A stretch of DNA of 64,000 bases from Gp6-AA40 sp963741135 (GTDB lineage: Bacteria; Acidobacteriota; Vicinamibacteria; Vicinamibacterales; UBA2999): assembly GCA_963741135.1 (NCBI GenBank), contig CAVUHC010000008.1, positions 620,001 to 684,000 on the forward strand, in the 5' to 3' direction. Shown piece by piece: positions 24,736 through 33,703 of the stretch (within the stretch, counting starts at the first letter, position 1; every line of letters begins with the position of its first letter). The notes beneath the pieces were generated by a model. That model saw only the letters and a list, made by a program, of their open reading frames with translations. It was not told the DNA's origin and searched no databases. A program made the position numbers and the translations under genes.

Positions 24736-25727
24736 CCAGGCGCGTGATTCTGGTCGCCGTTCCCTTCGCGCTGCTGTACGTCTCGTTGTTCGTGGGCCGG
24801 TTTTACGTTGCACCGCTAGACGTCGCGCGGATCGTCGCCTCGCTCGCCGTTACCATCCCGCGCGACTGGCCCGAATCCGTCACGACAATCGTGCTTCAAA
24901 TCCGCTTACCTCGCGCACTGATGGCGATGTCGGTCGGTGCGGGGCTGTCGATCAGCGGTGCGGCGTTCCAGGGCATGTTCCGGAACCCGCTCGTCAGCAC
25001 CGACGTCCTTGGTGTGTCCGCGGCGTCGGGCTTCGGCGCCGCGCTCGCGATCCTGCTTGGAAGAAGCCTCCTCGAGCTCCAGGTCATCGCCTTCCTCTTC
25101 GGTCTGCTCGGCGTCCTGATCACCTACATGCTCGCGAGGGTCTATCGGACGACGCCCGCGCTGATGCTCGTCCTGTCCGGCGTCATCGTCGGCGCATTTT
25201 TCGGCGCGCTGCTGAGCGGGGCGAAGTTCGTCGCGGATCCCGAAGCGAAGTTGCCAGCCATCACCTACTGGCTGCTCGGGAGCTTCAATGCCACGACCCT
25301 CCGCAGCGTCGTGACGATCGTGCCGGCGATGGCCGCCGGCGTCGCTGGCCTGCTGCTCGTGCGCTGGAAGCTCAATTTGCTCTCGATGGGTGACGACGAG
25401 GCGCGCGCGCTCGGTCTCCGGACCGAGTGGCTGAAAGGGATCGTCATCGCCTGTGCGACGCTGATTACCTCGGCTGCCGTGTCAGCATGCGGAGTGGTCG
25501 GGTGGGTCGGGCTCGTGATCCCGCACGTTGCCCGCATCCTCGTGGGCCCGGACCATCGCGCCCTGTTTCCAGCCACCCTGAGTCTCGGCGCGAGTTACCT
25601 CCTCCTCATCGACACGCTCGCCAGAACCGCGACGGCCGTGGAGATTCCAATCGGCATTCTCACGTCGATCATCGGGGCGCCGTTTTTCGCGTACCTGCTG
25701 CGGCGCACAAGTGCCACATGGCAGTAA
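24732..25727 (+). CDS. FecCD-family ABC transporter permease
   Basis: This is a 331-residue inner-membrane permease with about nine or ten membrane segments. Family signatures are LQIRLPRALMAMSVGAGLSISGAAFQGMFRNPLV, STDVLGVSAASGFGAALAIL, YWLLGSFNATT, and the ATPase-coupling region DDEARALGLRTEWLK followed by GVVGWVGLVIPHVARILVGP and PIGILTSIIGAPFFAYLL. The TTG start overlaps the preceding stop (TTGA), implying coupled translation. The 3' end overlaps the ATPase by 10 bp. It works as a homodimer with the following ATPase. Confidence 0.93.
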   Translation: MTRRVILVAVPFALLYVSLFVGRFYVAPLDVARIVASLAVTIPRDWPESVTTIVLQIRLPRALMAMSVGAGLSISGAAFQGMFRNPLVSTDVLGVSAASGFGAALAILLGRSLLELQVIAFLFGLLGVLITYMLARVYRTTPALMLVLSGVIVGAFFGALLSGAKFVADPEAKLPAITYWLLGSFNATTLRSVVTIVPAMAAGVAGLLLVRWKLNLLSMGDDEARALGLRTEWLKGIVIACATLITSAAVSACGVVGWVGLVIPHVARILVGPDHRALFPATLSLGASYLLLIDTLARTATAVEIPIGILTSIIGAPFFAYLLRRTSATWQ

Positions 25728-26518
25728 ACGCACCCGTTGTCCGCGTCCGCGGAGCGACCTTCCTCTACGGTCAGCGCGAAGTCCTGAAGGGCCTCGATCT
25801 CGATATTTATCGGGGTGAAGTGCTCTCCATCCTGGGACCAAATGGCTGCGGAAAGACAACGCTCCTGCGCTGCATCGGCGGGGCGTCGATCGTGTTCGGC
25901 GGATCAGTCCTGCTTGGTGACGTCGACGTTGGCAGCCTGCCCCCGACGGTCCGCGCCCGGAAGGTCGGGTTCCTGTTCCAGGAGCACACGCCGACATTCC
26001 CATTTGCCGTAAGCGACGTCGTAATCATGGGCCGCGCTCCCCATCTGGGTGTCTTCGGTTCGCCGGGCCCCGGCGATTTCGCCATGGCTGACGAAGCGCT
26101 CGAGCGAGTCGGCATGGCGCACTTGAGGAATCGTCCCTACACCCAATTGAGCGGCGGCGAGCGGCAGCTGGTCCTGCTCGCGCGGACGCTCGTCCAGAAG
26201 CCGGACGTGATACTGCTCGACGAGCCGACGGCCCATCTCGATTTTCGCAACCAGGTGCTCACGCTGCGGATCATCCGGTCGCTGGCCGCGGACGGGATGA
26301 CGATGGTCATGACGACGCACGATCCCAATCATGCGTTGTGGTTCGGCGGCAGGGCAGCGCTCATGAAGGAGGGTCGTTTCGTCGCCGTCGGGCGGGCGTC
26401 CGACGTCATCACCGATACCACCCTTTCGACGGCCTACGACACCGACGTGCGCGTGTTCGTCGTCCCCGGGCGCGATGGCACCGGCCAATTCCCGGTGTGC
26501 AGCGCGTGGCACTCGTAA
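25718..26518 (+). CDS. ABC transporter ATP-binding protein (iron-siderophore type)
   Basis: This 266-residue ATPase powers the preceding permease. Walker A is GPNGCGKTT (40-48), the signature is LSGGERQ (near 144), Walker B is VILLDEPTAHLD (near 164), and the switch histidine is in MTTHDPNHAL. The Q-loop is FLFQEHTP. ATG at 25718 inside the permease 3' end. The C-terminal DTDVRVFVV is typical of siderophore importers. It completes a receptor-binding protein-permease-ATPase operon (21246-26518). Confidence 0.95.
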   Translation: MAVNAPVVRVRGATFLYGQREVLKGLDLDIYRGEVLSILGPNGCGKTTLLRCIGGASIVFGGSVLLGDVDVGSLPPTVRARKVGFLFQEHTPTFPFAVSDVVIMGRAPHLGVFGSPGPGDFAMADEALERVGMAHLRNRPYTQLSGGERQLVLLARTLVQKPDVILLDEPTAHLDFRNQVLTLRIIRSLAADGMTMVMTTHDPNHALWFGGRAALMKEGRFVAVGRASDVITDTTLSTAYDTDVRVFVVPGRDGTGQFPVCSAWHS

Positions 26519-26540
26519 CGGCTACACCGTCCTGAAGACC

Positions 26541-27608
26541 CTAAGCCACCTTCTTGCGGTTGGCGGCGAGCCGCGCATCGACCAGCGCCACCTGCGCGTC
26601 GATCGCCGGATGGCTGAGGCCTTTCTGCTTGGCGATGAGCTGCACCAGCTTGTCGGCGCGCTCGATATTGGGCACGCCGTTCTGCAACGCGCGCGCCGCC
26701 GAGGACGGACGCACGAGGCTTTGCGCTGCGGCGGCATATTTCTCGAACGGCACGAGGTCTTCCGGCCTGGCGCCGAGCTTCACGCACAAGTCGAACACGA
26801 AGTTGTAGACCGAGCGCGACGTCTCGATGTCTGTATGCACGGCCTCTTGGGCTGTGCGCATGCCGTCCGCGGTGACGCAGCGGTAATTTCCGGCCAGCAG
26901 CATCGACCACTTGGCGAGCGGCACGAAGATCGAGTCATAGACCCGCAGCTTCACTGGCAGTTCGATCTTGCTGCCGTCGCCCGGATCGAAGCGGACGGCG
27001 TCGATGTCTTTCTCCAACTGGCGCAGGATCGGGTTGCCTTTTTCGTTGTCGAACTTCGCGACCTTGAAGTTGGTCGGCAGCGTGACCATCAGCACGTTGA
27101 CCTTCTCGTCCGGCGGGCGGAACGCCTGCGGGTCGGGGCTGCACAAGGTGAGGCAGGTGGGATCGAAACTGTCCCAGACAGTCGGGTCGGTGTAGGCGGG
27201 TTTCAGCGCCTCGTAGTCAAGGCCCGGAATGCGCTTCACATAGGGCAGCGGCGGCATGTTCATGATCGACATGCAGGGCACGCGCGACTTCGCGACCGCG
27301 TCGAGCAATTCGCGCACGCCGGGCGAGCGGTATTGCGGCTCCTGCATCGCAAGCCCGATGAGGTCGTAATCGGCCGGGTTGACGCCCGCCGGCCCGCCGG
27401 CCGTCACTTTGCCGGGCAGATTGCGGGAATCGAGTAGCACCGGGTCCTTGCGGCCCTTCACCGGCAGGCGGACGCGCAAACCCTCGGCGTTGATCAGGTC
27501 GGCCTCGGCCGGCAGGCAGATGTGATGGATCTTGTGGCCGCCGAACAGCATTTTGGAGGCGAGCAGCGAGCCATAGGCCGCGCCCAGGATCAGGATGTTG
27601 TACGCCAC
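26541..27608 (-). CDS. Putative NAD(P)-dependent ketopantoate-reductase-like protein
   Basis: This is a 355-residue cytosolic protein. The N-terminus NILILGAAYGSLLASKML is a Rossmann dinucleotide fold. NPADYDLIGLAMQEPQY and VPCMSIMNMPPLPY recall ApbA/PanE-like reductases, but length and the second domain differ from standard PanE, so the substrate is open. A GTG start at 27608 is chosen because AAAGGAGAA lies just upstream. The frame stays open through a tyrosine-recombinase remnant to 27905, which is not part of this protein. Beside the recombinase debris, the gene is likely a horizontal acquisition; the sequence style recalls Rhizobiales proteins, an impression only. Confidence 0.7.
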   Translation of the reverse strand: MAYNILILGAAYGSLLASKMLFGGHKIHHICLPAEADLINAEGLRVRLPVKGRKDPVLLDSRNLPGKVTAGGPAGVNPADYDLIGLAMQEPQYRSPGVRELLDAVAKSRVPCMSIMNMPPLPYVKRIPGLDYEALKPAYTDPTVWDSFDPTCLTLCSPDPQAFRPPDEKVNVLMVTLPTNFKVAKFDNEKGNPILRQLEKDIDAVRFDPGDGSKIELPVKLRVYDSIFVPLAKWSMLLAGNYRCVTADGMRTAQEAVHTDIETSRSVYNFVFDLCVKLGARPEDLVPFEKYAAAAQSLVRPSSAARALQNGVPNIERADKLVQLIAKQKGLSHPAIDAQVALVDARLAANRKKVA

Positions 27609-27718
27609 GTCGTTGTTCTCCTTTTGGCCGTTCCGCGCCCCCACCGGTCTGCCGGCCCGCGCGACGCCTTGTCGTTGATCCGCAATGCTATTGCCGAAAT
27701 GGCCGGCGTGCAATTGTG

Positions 27719-27905
27719 AACACGAGCGCGTCTTGTGCCCGGTCAGTGGCATCGCAACGGTCTCAGAGACGCCGGCGCGTACGAGATTGCGCACCGCGGT
27801 GCGCCGGAGGTCGTGCGGGATCCTTCCGGAACACCCCGCCGCGACGCACGCGTTCGCCCACACCTTGTTGAACGCGACGATGGGCTGCCGCTCGGCGGAT
27901 GCCAT
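27719..27905 (-). pseudogene. Tyrosine recombinase (integrase) C-terminal fragment
   Basis: The minus strand reads IVAFNKVWANACVAAG, then GRIPHDLRRTAVRNLVRAGV and AMPLTGHKTRS. This is the box II HxLRRTAxRN-LxGHKTRS region of phage-type integrases with catalytic His and Arg. The frame then diverges before the nucleophilic tyrosine, and the N-terminal half is missing upstream. It is fused in frame to, but not part of, the reductase-like gene. It marks an old integration event. Confidence 0.75.
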
Positions 27906-28022
27906 CCACTGGCTGAGCCGTGGACGGCACCGAGTGCAGCGGCACGGATTATTCTGGCGCGTCCGTCAGAGCGTCGGCATTCGAGATACTCTTCCAACTT
28001 CTATGATTCGAGGACTGTGACC

Positions 28023-29375
28023 GTGCGCACGTCTTCCGCATACCGGCTTCTGCGTGTCGCGTTCGTATCCGCCAGCCTCACACTGGTGGCCTTCAGCGCT
28101 GGCGCGCAGCCCCCATCGGCGCCAGACGCAGCGATGCGCAATGCGCTGCTCGTCGGCAACAGCGTGAACGGCACAGTCACCGTGCTCGATGACGACGGCA
28201 GCAGGTTCAGGAACCTGGGCACGATCAATGTCATCCCGGACCTCGGGCGCCGCATGTTCGACATGAACCTGCTGTTCTGGCGGCGGCTGATCTACAACAG
28301 GGTCAAGCGTGCGGAACTGGTCACGCACCTCGAGCCCGACGGAGGCAACCGCTTCATCGACGATCTGTTCCTCTCGCCTGATGGCACGAAGCTCTACGTG
28401 TCGCGCGGGAACCTCGGGGACGTAGTCGCGTTCGATCTGGCAGACCCGAAGACATCCGCGAAGCAGCCGAAGATGCTGTGGCGGCATCGCGTGTTCGCAC
28501 ACGCTGACCATGCGACGCTCTCTCGCGACGGTGGACAGATCGTGGTGTCAGTCAGCGCGAGCCGCCGGGCCGAGGTCCTCGATGCGGCCACCGGGAAACG
28601 GCGCCACGCCTTCAGCACCGGCAGCTTTCCCCATCAGAACGAGTACGCGGCGAACGGCGCACACATTTACAACGGCAACCTGGGCAATCTCGATCGCCCG
28701 TTCGCAGACGGCGCCGCCAAAGGGCCGTTCATCCTGACCGTCGTGGACTCGCGAACGTACGAGACCGTCCGGCGGATCGCGTTTTCCGCCGGACTGCGGG
28801 CGATGGTCCTGTCTCCAGACGAACGCACGCTGTACATCCAGTTGTCCTACGTCAACGGCGTGATGAAGTACTCAATCGCGCCGAATGGGGCTCCGGCGTC
28901 AGCCAAAGACGGTACGGAATCACCTACGCTGCTCGGTCAATTCAACGAGCCCGACGCGAATATCCAGACAATCTACAAGTCCAAGGACGAATATCCCCAC
29001 AACAGCGCCCACCACGGACTGGCCCTCTCCGCTGACGGCACGACGCTCTGCGACTGCGGCACCATCGACCACAGCGTGTCCCTCGTGAAGACGGCCGACA
29101 TGCAGGGAATGACGATCCGCGACGTCGGCAAGATTCCGTATTGGGCAACAACGAGCAAGGGGGGCGCGCACTGCTTCGTCTCTCTCAGCGGAGACGACGC
29201 CATCGCCGTCGTCGACTACGCGATGGGCGCAGTGACGAAGGTTTCGCTGGCGACAGACGCGGCTGCGGCAGTGACAGAGCGAAAGAACAAGCCCTACTTT
29301 CCGCAACGGACACGGCTCGGCGTGCTGCCGCAGCGGATCATCGACCGGCTGTTTCCATCGAGCCCGACGCCGTAG
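28023..29375 (+). CDS. Secreted YncE-like beta-propeller protein
   Basis: This 450-residue protein has a signal peptide (about 1-30, LTLVAFSAGAQPP). It has repeated propeller blades with DLFLSPDGTKLYVSRG, DGGQIVVSVSASRRAEVLDA, MVLSPDERTLYIQLS, HHGLALSADGTTLCDCG and FVSLSGDDAIAVVD. Such proteins act as periplasmic binding scaffolds or partner metal/quinone enzymes; no catalytic residues are evident. The GTG at 28023 gives the best signal peptide. It stands alone between recombinase debris and an SDR gene. Confidence 0.8.
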   Translation: MRTSSAYRLLRVAFVSASLTLVAFSAGAQPPSAPDAAMRNALLVGNSVNGTVTVLDDDGSRFRNLGTINVIPDLGRRMFDMNLLFWRRLIYNRVKRAELVTHLEPDGGNRFIDDLFLSPDGTKLYVSRGNLGDVVAFDLADPKTSAKQPKMLWRHRVFAHADHATLSRDGGQIVVSVSASRRAEVLDAATGKRRHAFSTGSFPHQNEYAANGAHIYNGNLGNLDRPFADGAAKGPFILTVVDSRTYETVRRIAFSAGLRAMVLSPDERTLYIQLSYVNGVMKYSIAPNGAPASAKDGTESPTLLGQFNEPDANIQTIYKSKDEYPHNSAHHGLALSADGTTLCDCGTIDHSVSLVKTADMQGMTIRDVGKIPYWATTSKGGAHCFVSLSGDDAIAVVDYAMGAVTKVSLATDAAAAVTERKNKPYFPQRTRLGVLPQRIIDRLFPSSPTP

Positions 29376-29563
29376 GGCATCCCAATTCTGACCCTTTCGC
29401 CTTCGCTCGCGGCGCAGGCGTGACTGCTTCTCCCTTTCTCGTCCCTGACTCCCTGAAGACGGTAGTACATAGTTGGAAGGAACTGCTGCAAGTTGATCCG
29501 TGCAGGCATCGACCTTGATCGATGCAGTCTCAGGTCGGATCCGTCCCCTACGAAGGAGATGCG

Positions 29564-30400
29564 ATGAGTAACAAGAAGATTTGGTTTATCACTGGAGCCA
29601 GCCGCGGCATGGGTCTCGATTTCGCCAAGGCCGCCCTGGCGGCCGGCCACTCGGTTGTGGCCTCTGGCCGGGACAGCGACCGCGTGTCCAAGGCCTTAGG
29701 ACAGTCGAGCGACCTGCTGGCCGTCAAGCTGGACGTCACGAGCCGCGCCGATGCCGAGGCGGCGGTGCGGGCCGCTGTCGACCGGTTCGGCCGCATCGAC
29801 GTGCTGGTGAACAATGCTGCCAGTTTTTACGCGGGCTACTTCGAGGAGCTGACGCCGGAGCAGATGGAACGCCAGTTGGCGACGAGCCTCATTGGCCCAA
29901 TGAACGTCACCCGTGCTGTCCTGCCCGTGATGCGCAAGCAGCGCTTGGGGCACATTATCTCGATCTCCTCGTCAGCGGGCCTCTCGGGCTTCGAGTTCGG
30001 TACCGCCTACGCCGCATCGAAGTTCGGCCTCGAGGGCTGGATGGAGTCGCTGCACGCCGAGGTCGCGCCGTTCGGCATCACCACGACCATCGTCAACCCA
30101 GGGTTCTTCCGCACGGAGCTCCTCACGGAGCAATCGACGAACTACGCCAAGCCGTCCATCGAGGACTACGACGAGCGCAGAGCGAAGCAGCTCGAGTTTT
30201 GGAAAGCCCAGAATGGGCAGCAATCCGGCGACCCGGCAAAGCTCGCGCGAGCGCTCATCATCATTGCGAGCCAGGAGCCACCGCCGCGCCGTTTTATCGC
30301 CGGCGCCGATGCCATTGCTACCGCGGAGCAGCGGGTCGCCGATCTGAAGGCGCAGATCGACGCTAATCGGGACCTCTCGACGTCCCTCGCTTTCGGCTGA
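29564..30400 (+). CDS. Short-chain dehydrogenase/reductase
   Basis: This is a 278-residue cytosolic oxidoreductase. The NADP-binding TGASRGMGLDFA is at 10-21, VKLDVTS and VLVNNAASFYAG follow, the catalytic Ser is in IISISSSAGLSG and Tyr-x-x-x-Lys is in TAYAASKFGLEG, with VNPGFFRTEL after it. The chosen ATG has AAGGAGATGCG as an RBS. The substrate is unknown. It is probably monocistronic: 188 bp precede it, and a GC-rich hairpin follows the stop. Confidence 0.92.
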   Translation: MSNKKIWFITGASRGMGLDFAKAALAAGHSVVASGRDSDRVSKALGQSSDLLAVKLDVTSRADAEAAVRAAVDRFGRIDVLVNNAASFYAGYFEELTPEQMERQLATSLIGPMNVTRAVLPVMRKQRLGHIISISSSAGLSGFEFGTAYAASKFGLEGWMESLHAEVAPFGITTTIVNPGFFRTELLTEQSTNYAKPSIEDYDERRAKQLEFWKAQNGQQSGDPAKLARALIIIASQEPPPRRFIAGADAIATAEQRVADLKAQIDANRDLSTSLAFG

Positions 30401-30401
30401 G

Positions 30402-30418
30402 CGCCCGCCGGGCGGGCG
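30402..30418 (+). terminator. GC-rich palindrome after the SDR gene
   Basis: CGCCCGCCGGGCGGGCG is an almost perfect palindrome 2 bp after the stop codon, with no T-run. It is a likely transcript end. The following DNA to 30644 holds no supported gene on either strand. Confidence 0.5.
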
Positions 30419-30644
30419 ATGTAGATGCGCCCCCCAGCGAAAGTTGCGCGAGTTGTCCGTGCTTTGTCCCTGTGAGCCCTTGCAGGATGCTTGTCGCCGC
30501 CGCGCCTTTTCGCAACCATCCGAAAAAACACCCAAGGTTCGACCTAGCCACGCTTCCGCAAGCAAATCTGCTCGGCGTGCTGGGCCTCGAGCGGTCGACG
30601 AAGATCTCCCCGCGGGTCTGCGCGGATCCCTCAGAAACGTTGAT

Positions 30645-32546
30645 TCACTGACGAAGCGCGAAGCTTACCAGGCTGGCGTCCGCGCCAGCGCCGGTCGCAA
30701 CGACGACGAACTGCAGACCCGATCGCGTCTTGTAGGTCATCGGAGTCGCGCTCACTGGGAACGGGGTCGCCACGCGCGAGATCTCCCGCCCGGTCGCCTT
30801 GTCGAACGCATAGAGATAAGGGTCGCCGCTGCCAACGAAGACCAAACCGCCTTTCGTCACGATCGATCCCGCATTCCCAGGCGTGCCCAATCGAGCGGGG
30901 AGCGTCACACCCTTCAGCAAGGGGTGTGTCCGGACGGCTGGTGTGCCTTCACCGAAGGGCACCCGCCAGGCAATCTCCCCCTTGTTGAGATCGATCGCGA
31001 CCAGCGAGGCGTAGGGAGGCTTGGTGACGGGAATCGGACCCAGCGGAGTTTCCGGAGGCTTCAAGAAATCCGCGCAGTAGTTATGGAATGCGGCATCGAT
31101 GCGCGCATCACTCCCGTCGTTCCTGCAGACTTGATTGATGTAGACGTAGTTGGATGGTTTCACGTACAGCAGACCCGTTTCCGGATCGAAGGCGGCGCCG
31201 CCCCAATTGGCGCCGCCATTGTTCGAGGGCCGCATCAGCGTGCCGCGTAAGCTCGGCGGCGTAAACATCGGTCCGATTCGAAACTTCTTCATCTGCTCGA
31301 GTGCCAGCGCCTTGATCTCCGGCGTCAAGTCGTTCGCATCCTCCAACGTGACACCTTGTGGAGTGAAGGCGGGTGGCCTGGTCGGAAACGGCTGCGTCGG
31401 CCAGAGCTGCTCACCGGGCACATCAGTGGTCATGTCCACCGGGCGCTCTTCGATGGGCCACACCGGTTGGCCGGTCACGCGGTCGAAGACGTACGTGAAT
31501 CCCTGCTTCGATACTTGCGCAACCGCGTCAATCCTTCGACCGTCGACCGCGATCGTCACCAGATTGGGTGCGGCCGGGAAGTCGTAATCCCAGAGGCCAT
31601 GGTGCACCGCCTGAAAATGCCACTTCCGTGTGCCCGTCGCGGCATCCAGGCACAGCAGCGTCTCCGCAAACAGGTTAGCGCCTGGCCGTCGCCCGCCATA
31701 GTAGTCACCGCTCGGCGTGCTCGTTGGCACGTACAGCAGTCCGCGCGTCTCATCGACAGCCATCGGCGCCCAGACATTCGCATGGCCGGTCTGCGCCCAC
31801 GAGTCCTTCTCCCACGTGTCGCCCCCGGCTTCGCCGGGTTCCGGAATGGTATAGAACACCCACACGCGTTTCCCGGTCCTCACATCGAACGCCTGAACCG
31901 TCCCGGGCGGATCGAATTTGTACTGCAAGCGATCGGGGATGCTGCTCCCGACGATGACCAGATTCTTATAAATGACCGGGGGCGAGCTCTGGCGCATCTC
32001 AATTCGCTTGTCGTGGTTTCTCAGTCCATCCCGCAGCGATGCGTAGCCGCCCTGACCGAAACTGGTCACAAGCTGCCCGGTTCTGGCATCGAGCGAAAAC
32101 AGACGGTCGTGGCTGTTCATGAAGACACGAGCCTCGTTGCCGTCCTGCCAGAAGGCGACGCCTCGATGTTGGTAATAGAGGTTGATTCCTGGACCGTCCA
32201 GGTAGGCTTTCGGATCGAACACCCAGCGCTCCGCCCCTGTCTGCGCGTTCAGAGCGACCACACGGTTGAACGACGTACTCACATACAGCACGTCATCGAT
32301 CATGAGGGGCGTCCCTTGAAAATTCCCCGGCTGCGTCCCATCCGGCAACGGCCGTTCGTTGGGCCGCCACTGCCAGGCGAGCTCGAGCTGGCTGACATTC
32401 GACGGAGTGATGTCAGTGGCTGCGGAATATTTTGTCTGAGACGGCTCGGAACCGGTATGTCGCCACTCGATCATGACCTGCGGCTGGCTCTGGGCGCCGA
32501 GCAAGACGGCGGAGAGCACGATCCCACCCGCGCAGAGTCTTTTCAT
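30645..32546 (-). CDS. PQQ-dependent dehydrogenase (quinoprotein), secreted
   Basis: The 633 residues have a signal peptide (about 1-20, LSAVLLGAQSQPQ). Repeated propeller blades have the tryptophan-docking pattern: LELAWQWRPNERPLPDGTQP, VVALNAQTGAERWVFDP, LFSLDARTGQLVTSFGQGG, VQAFDVRTGKRVWVFY, LLCLDAATGTRKWHFQAVHH, GLLYVKPSNYVYINQ and YLYAFDKATGREISRV. It would oxidise an alcohol or sugar in the periplasm with PQQ as cofactor. No cytochrome-c motif (CxxCH) is present, so electrons must go to a separate acceptor. The ATG at 32546 gives the signal peptide; the frame extends 39 codons upstream without sense. Confidence 0.88.
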   Translation of the reverse strand: MKRLCAGGIVLSAVLLGAQSQPQVMIEWRHTGSEPSQTKYSAATDITPSNVSQLELAWQWRPNERPLPDGTQPGNFQGTPLMIDDVLYVSTSFNRVVALNAQTGAERWVFDPKAYLDGPGINLYYQHRGVAFWQDGNEARVFMNSHDRLFSLDARTGQLVTSFGQGGYASLRDGLRNHDKRIEMRQSSPPVIYKNLVIVGSSIPDRLQYKFDPPGTVQAFDVRTGKRVWVFYTIPEPGEAGGDTWEKDSWAQTGHANVWAPMAVDETRGLLYVPTSTPSGDYYGGRRPGANLFAETLLCLDAATGTRKWHFQAVHHGLWDYDFPAAPNLVTIAVDGRRIDAVAQVSKQGFTYVFDRVTGQPVWPIEERPVDMTTDVPGEQLWPTQPFPTRPPAFTPQGVTLEDANDLTPEIKALALEQMKKFRIGPMFTPPSLRGTLMRPSNNGGANWGGAAFDPETGLLYVKPSNYVYINQVCRNDGSDARIDAAFHNYCADFLKPPETPLGPIPVTKPPYASLVAIDLNKGEIAWRVPFGEGTPAVRTHPLLKGVTLPARLGTPGNAGSIVTKGGLVFVGSGDPYLYAFDKATGREISRVATPFPVSATPMTYKTRSGLQFVVVATGAGADASLVSFALRQ

Positions 32547-32783
32547 CCCAGCCTCCTTACTCAACAGGCCACGAGCTGTTATTCGCATTGCGGCGGAGCG
32601 CCGGCTGGAGTCTAGCGCTGCGACCGAGTTGAATTCAACCGCCGCGCTTGGCACGAATGCCACGAAAGGATGGGCTGTGGACGCGAGCGGAAGCGTCCCG
32701 CCCGAACTCGTGGCGACGTTCGACGTGAACTCGATGAGCGTTAAGCCACCAGATCGGGAACGTGGAAACTAGCGAATGCGGTT

Positions 32784-32967
32784 GAGCAGCCCTCTGCACC
32801 GCGATACGGTGCGTGTTCCTGGTGCGAGCAGTCGTCTACACCGCGATACGTTCGACTTCGCGGTTTGACGAGTCGACTTCACCGTGACACCGTTCGACTT
32901 CGCGGTTTGAGCAGTCGTCGTCCGGGCGATACGGTTCGACGTCCCGATAAGTGCAGTCGGTTGTCAG
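32784..32967. repeat. Degenerate tandem repeat, about 42-bp period, four and a half units
   Basis: Units begin GAGCAGTCGTC... at 32784, 32826, 32870 and 32909, with a partial fifth at 32953. Shared words are CACCGCGATACG, TTCGACTTCGCGGTTTGA and GCAGTCGTC. Unit lengths are 39-44 bp. The last partial unit reaches the stop codon of the minus-strand gene at 32964. There is no spacer diversity, so it is not CRISPR. Confidence 0.8.
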
Positions 32968-33239
32968 CCCTTGATGACGTTGTGAATCGGCATGATGTGG
33001 GGTGGAGGGATCTCCACGCCAAGCTCCTTGAGGATCGGCATCAGCGTCTGACCGAAGCGATCGAATAATTCCTGCGATTCCCAGACGTCAAATACAGCGA
33101 TCTTGTCGGCCTCGCCGAAGCTTGCGTGATACAAGCGTCCCGGCGGCTTGCCGGCGCCCGCCGCCTCGAGCTTCTTGATGCAGGTGTCGTACTGCTGTTT
33201 CGTCATGGACGTTGGCGAAAAGTAGATTCCCAGTGCCAT
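32964..33239 (-). CDS. Small protein of probable antibiotic-biosynthesis-monooxygenase-like fold
   Basis: This 91-residue cytosolic protein reads MALGIYFSPTSMTKQQYDTC and IAVFDVWESQELFDRFGQTL with LMPILKELGV. The strand-helix-strand layout and VFDVWES are typical of ferredoxin-like dimeric alpha/beta-barrel proteins (ABM superfamily). No catalytic residue is evident. It is monocistronic, with a tandem repeat directly after the stop. Function unknown. Confidence 0.75.
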   Translation of the reverse strand: MALGIYFSPTSMTKQQYDTCIKKLEAAGAGKPPGRLYHASFGEADKIAVFDVWESQELFDRFGQTLMPILKELGVEIPPPHIMPIHNVIKG

Positions 33240-33364
33240 TGTTCAGGCCTCCGTAGTGGATTGGGCCGGCGAAACGACCTTGTGCCGTTCTCGACCCGCG
33301 GAGAGGATACACCGATGCCGATGCTACCGGCGGGGCGCGTGACGCGCGTTGGAACGCGCCAGCC

Positions 33365-33589
33365 TCAGTTGATGGAGCAGGAGCCCGGTCCGCGCGGGTC
33401 GCCGCAGTGTCCGCAGGCGCCTGGCGCCTCCGACTGGCGCGCGGGGCCGCTGCTGCGGGCGGCAAACACTGACGAACGACGCTCGAGCTCAGTGCTCGTA
33501 CACGATGGACATTGAAGGGTGTCGTTGCCGCGGACCAGCAGTTCGAAGCTCTTGGTGCAGCTCCGACAGGTGTATTCGTACAGTGGCAT
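33365..33589 (-). CDS. FmdB-family zinc-ribbon protein
   Basis: The 74-residue protein begins MPLYEYTCRSCTKSFELLV, the diagnostic FmdB start. Zinc ligands are Cys8, Cys11, Cys27 and Cys30. The low-complexity tail ends with a second cysteine group (CGHCGDP, C near the end). The start at 33589 is chosen over an upstream in-frame ATG because of that conserved N-terminus. It is a putative regulatory protein of unproven role. Confidence 0.88.
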   Translation of the reverse strand: MPLYEYTCRSCTKSFELLVRGNDTLQCPSCTSTELERRSSVFAARSSGPARQSEAPGACGHCGDPRGPGSCSIN

Positions 33590-33703
33590 GTCGACGACCA
33601 TTATCGCGCGAGTGGCGGACATGAGCTACGTCGACCGCGGTGCGGCGCGCCGGAAGCGAAGGCGCAAGGGTATTGACAACCGATCGCATAGAATGCCCTG
33701 CAC

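Noticed and set aside
26541..27905. One 454-codon gene fusing integrase and reductase
   Set aside because: A good RBS and GTG at 27608 start the reductase-like protein, and the integrase part lacks both its N-terminus and its catalytic Tyr. The shared frame is accidental.
31356..32615. 419-codon plus-strand ORF
   Set aside because: It is a shadow of the PQQ dehydrogenase.
32784..32967. CRISPR array
   Set aside because: Units are contiguous and all parts are repeated; no spacers are present.
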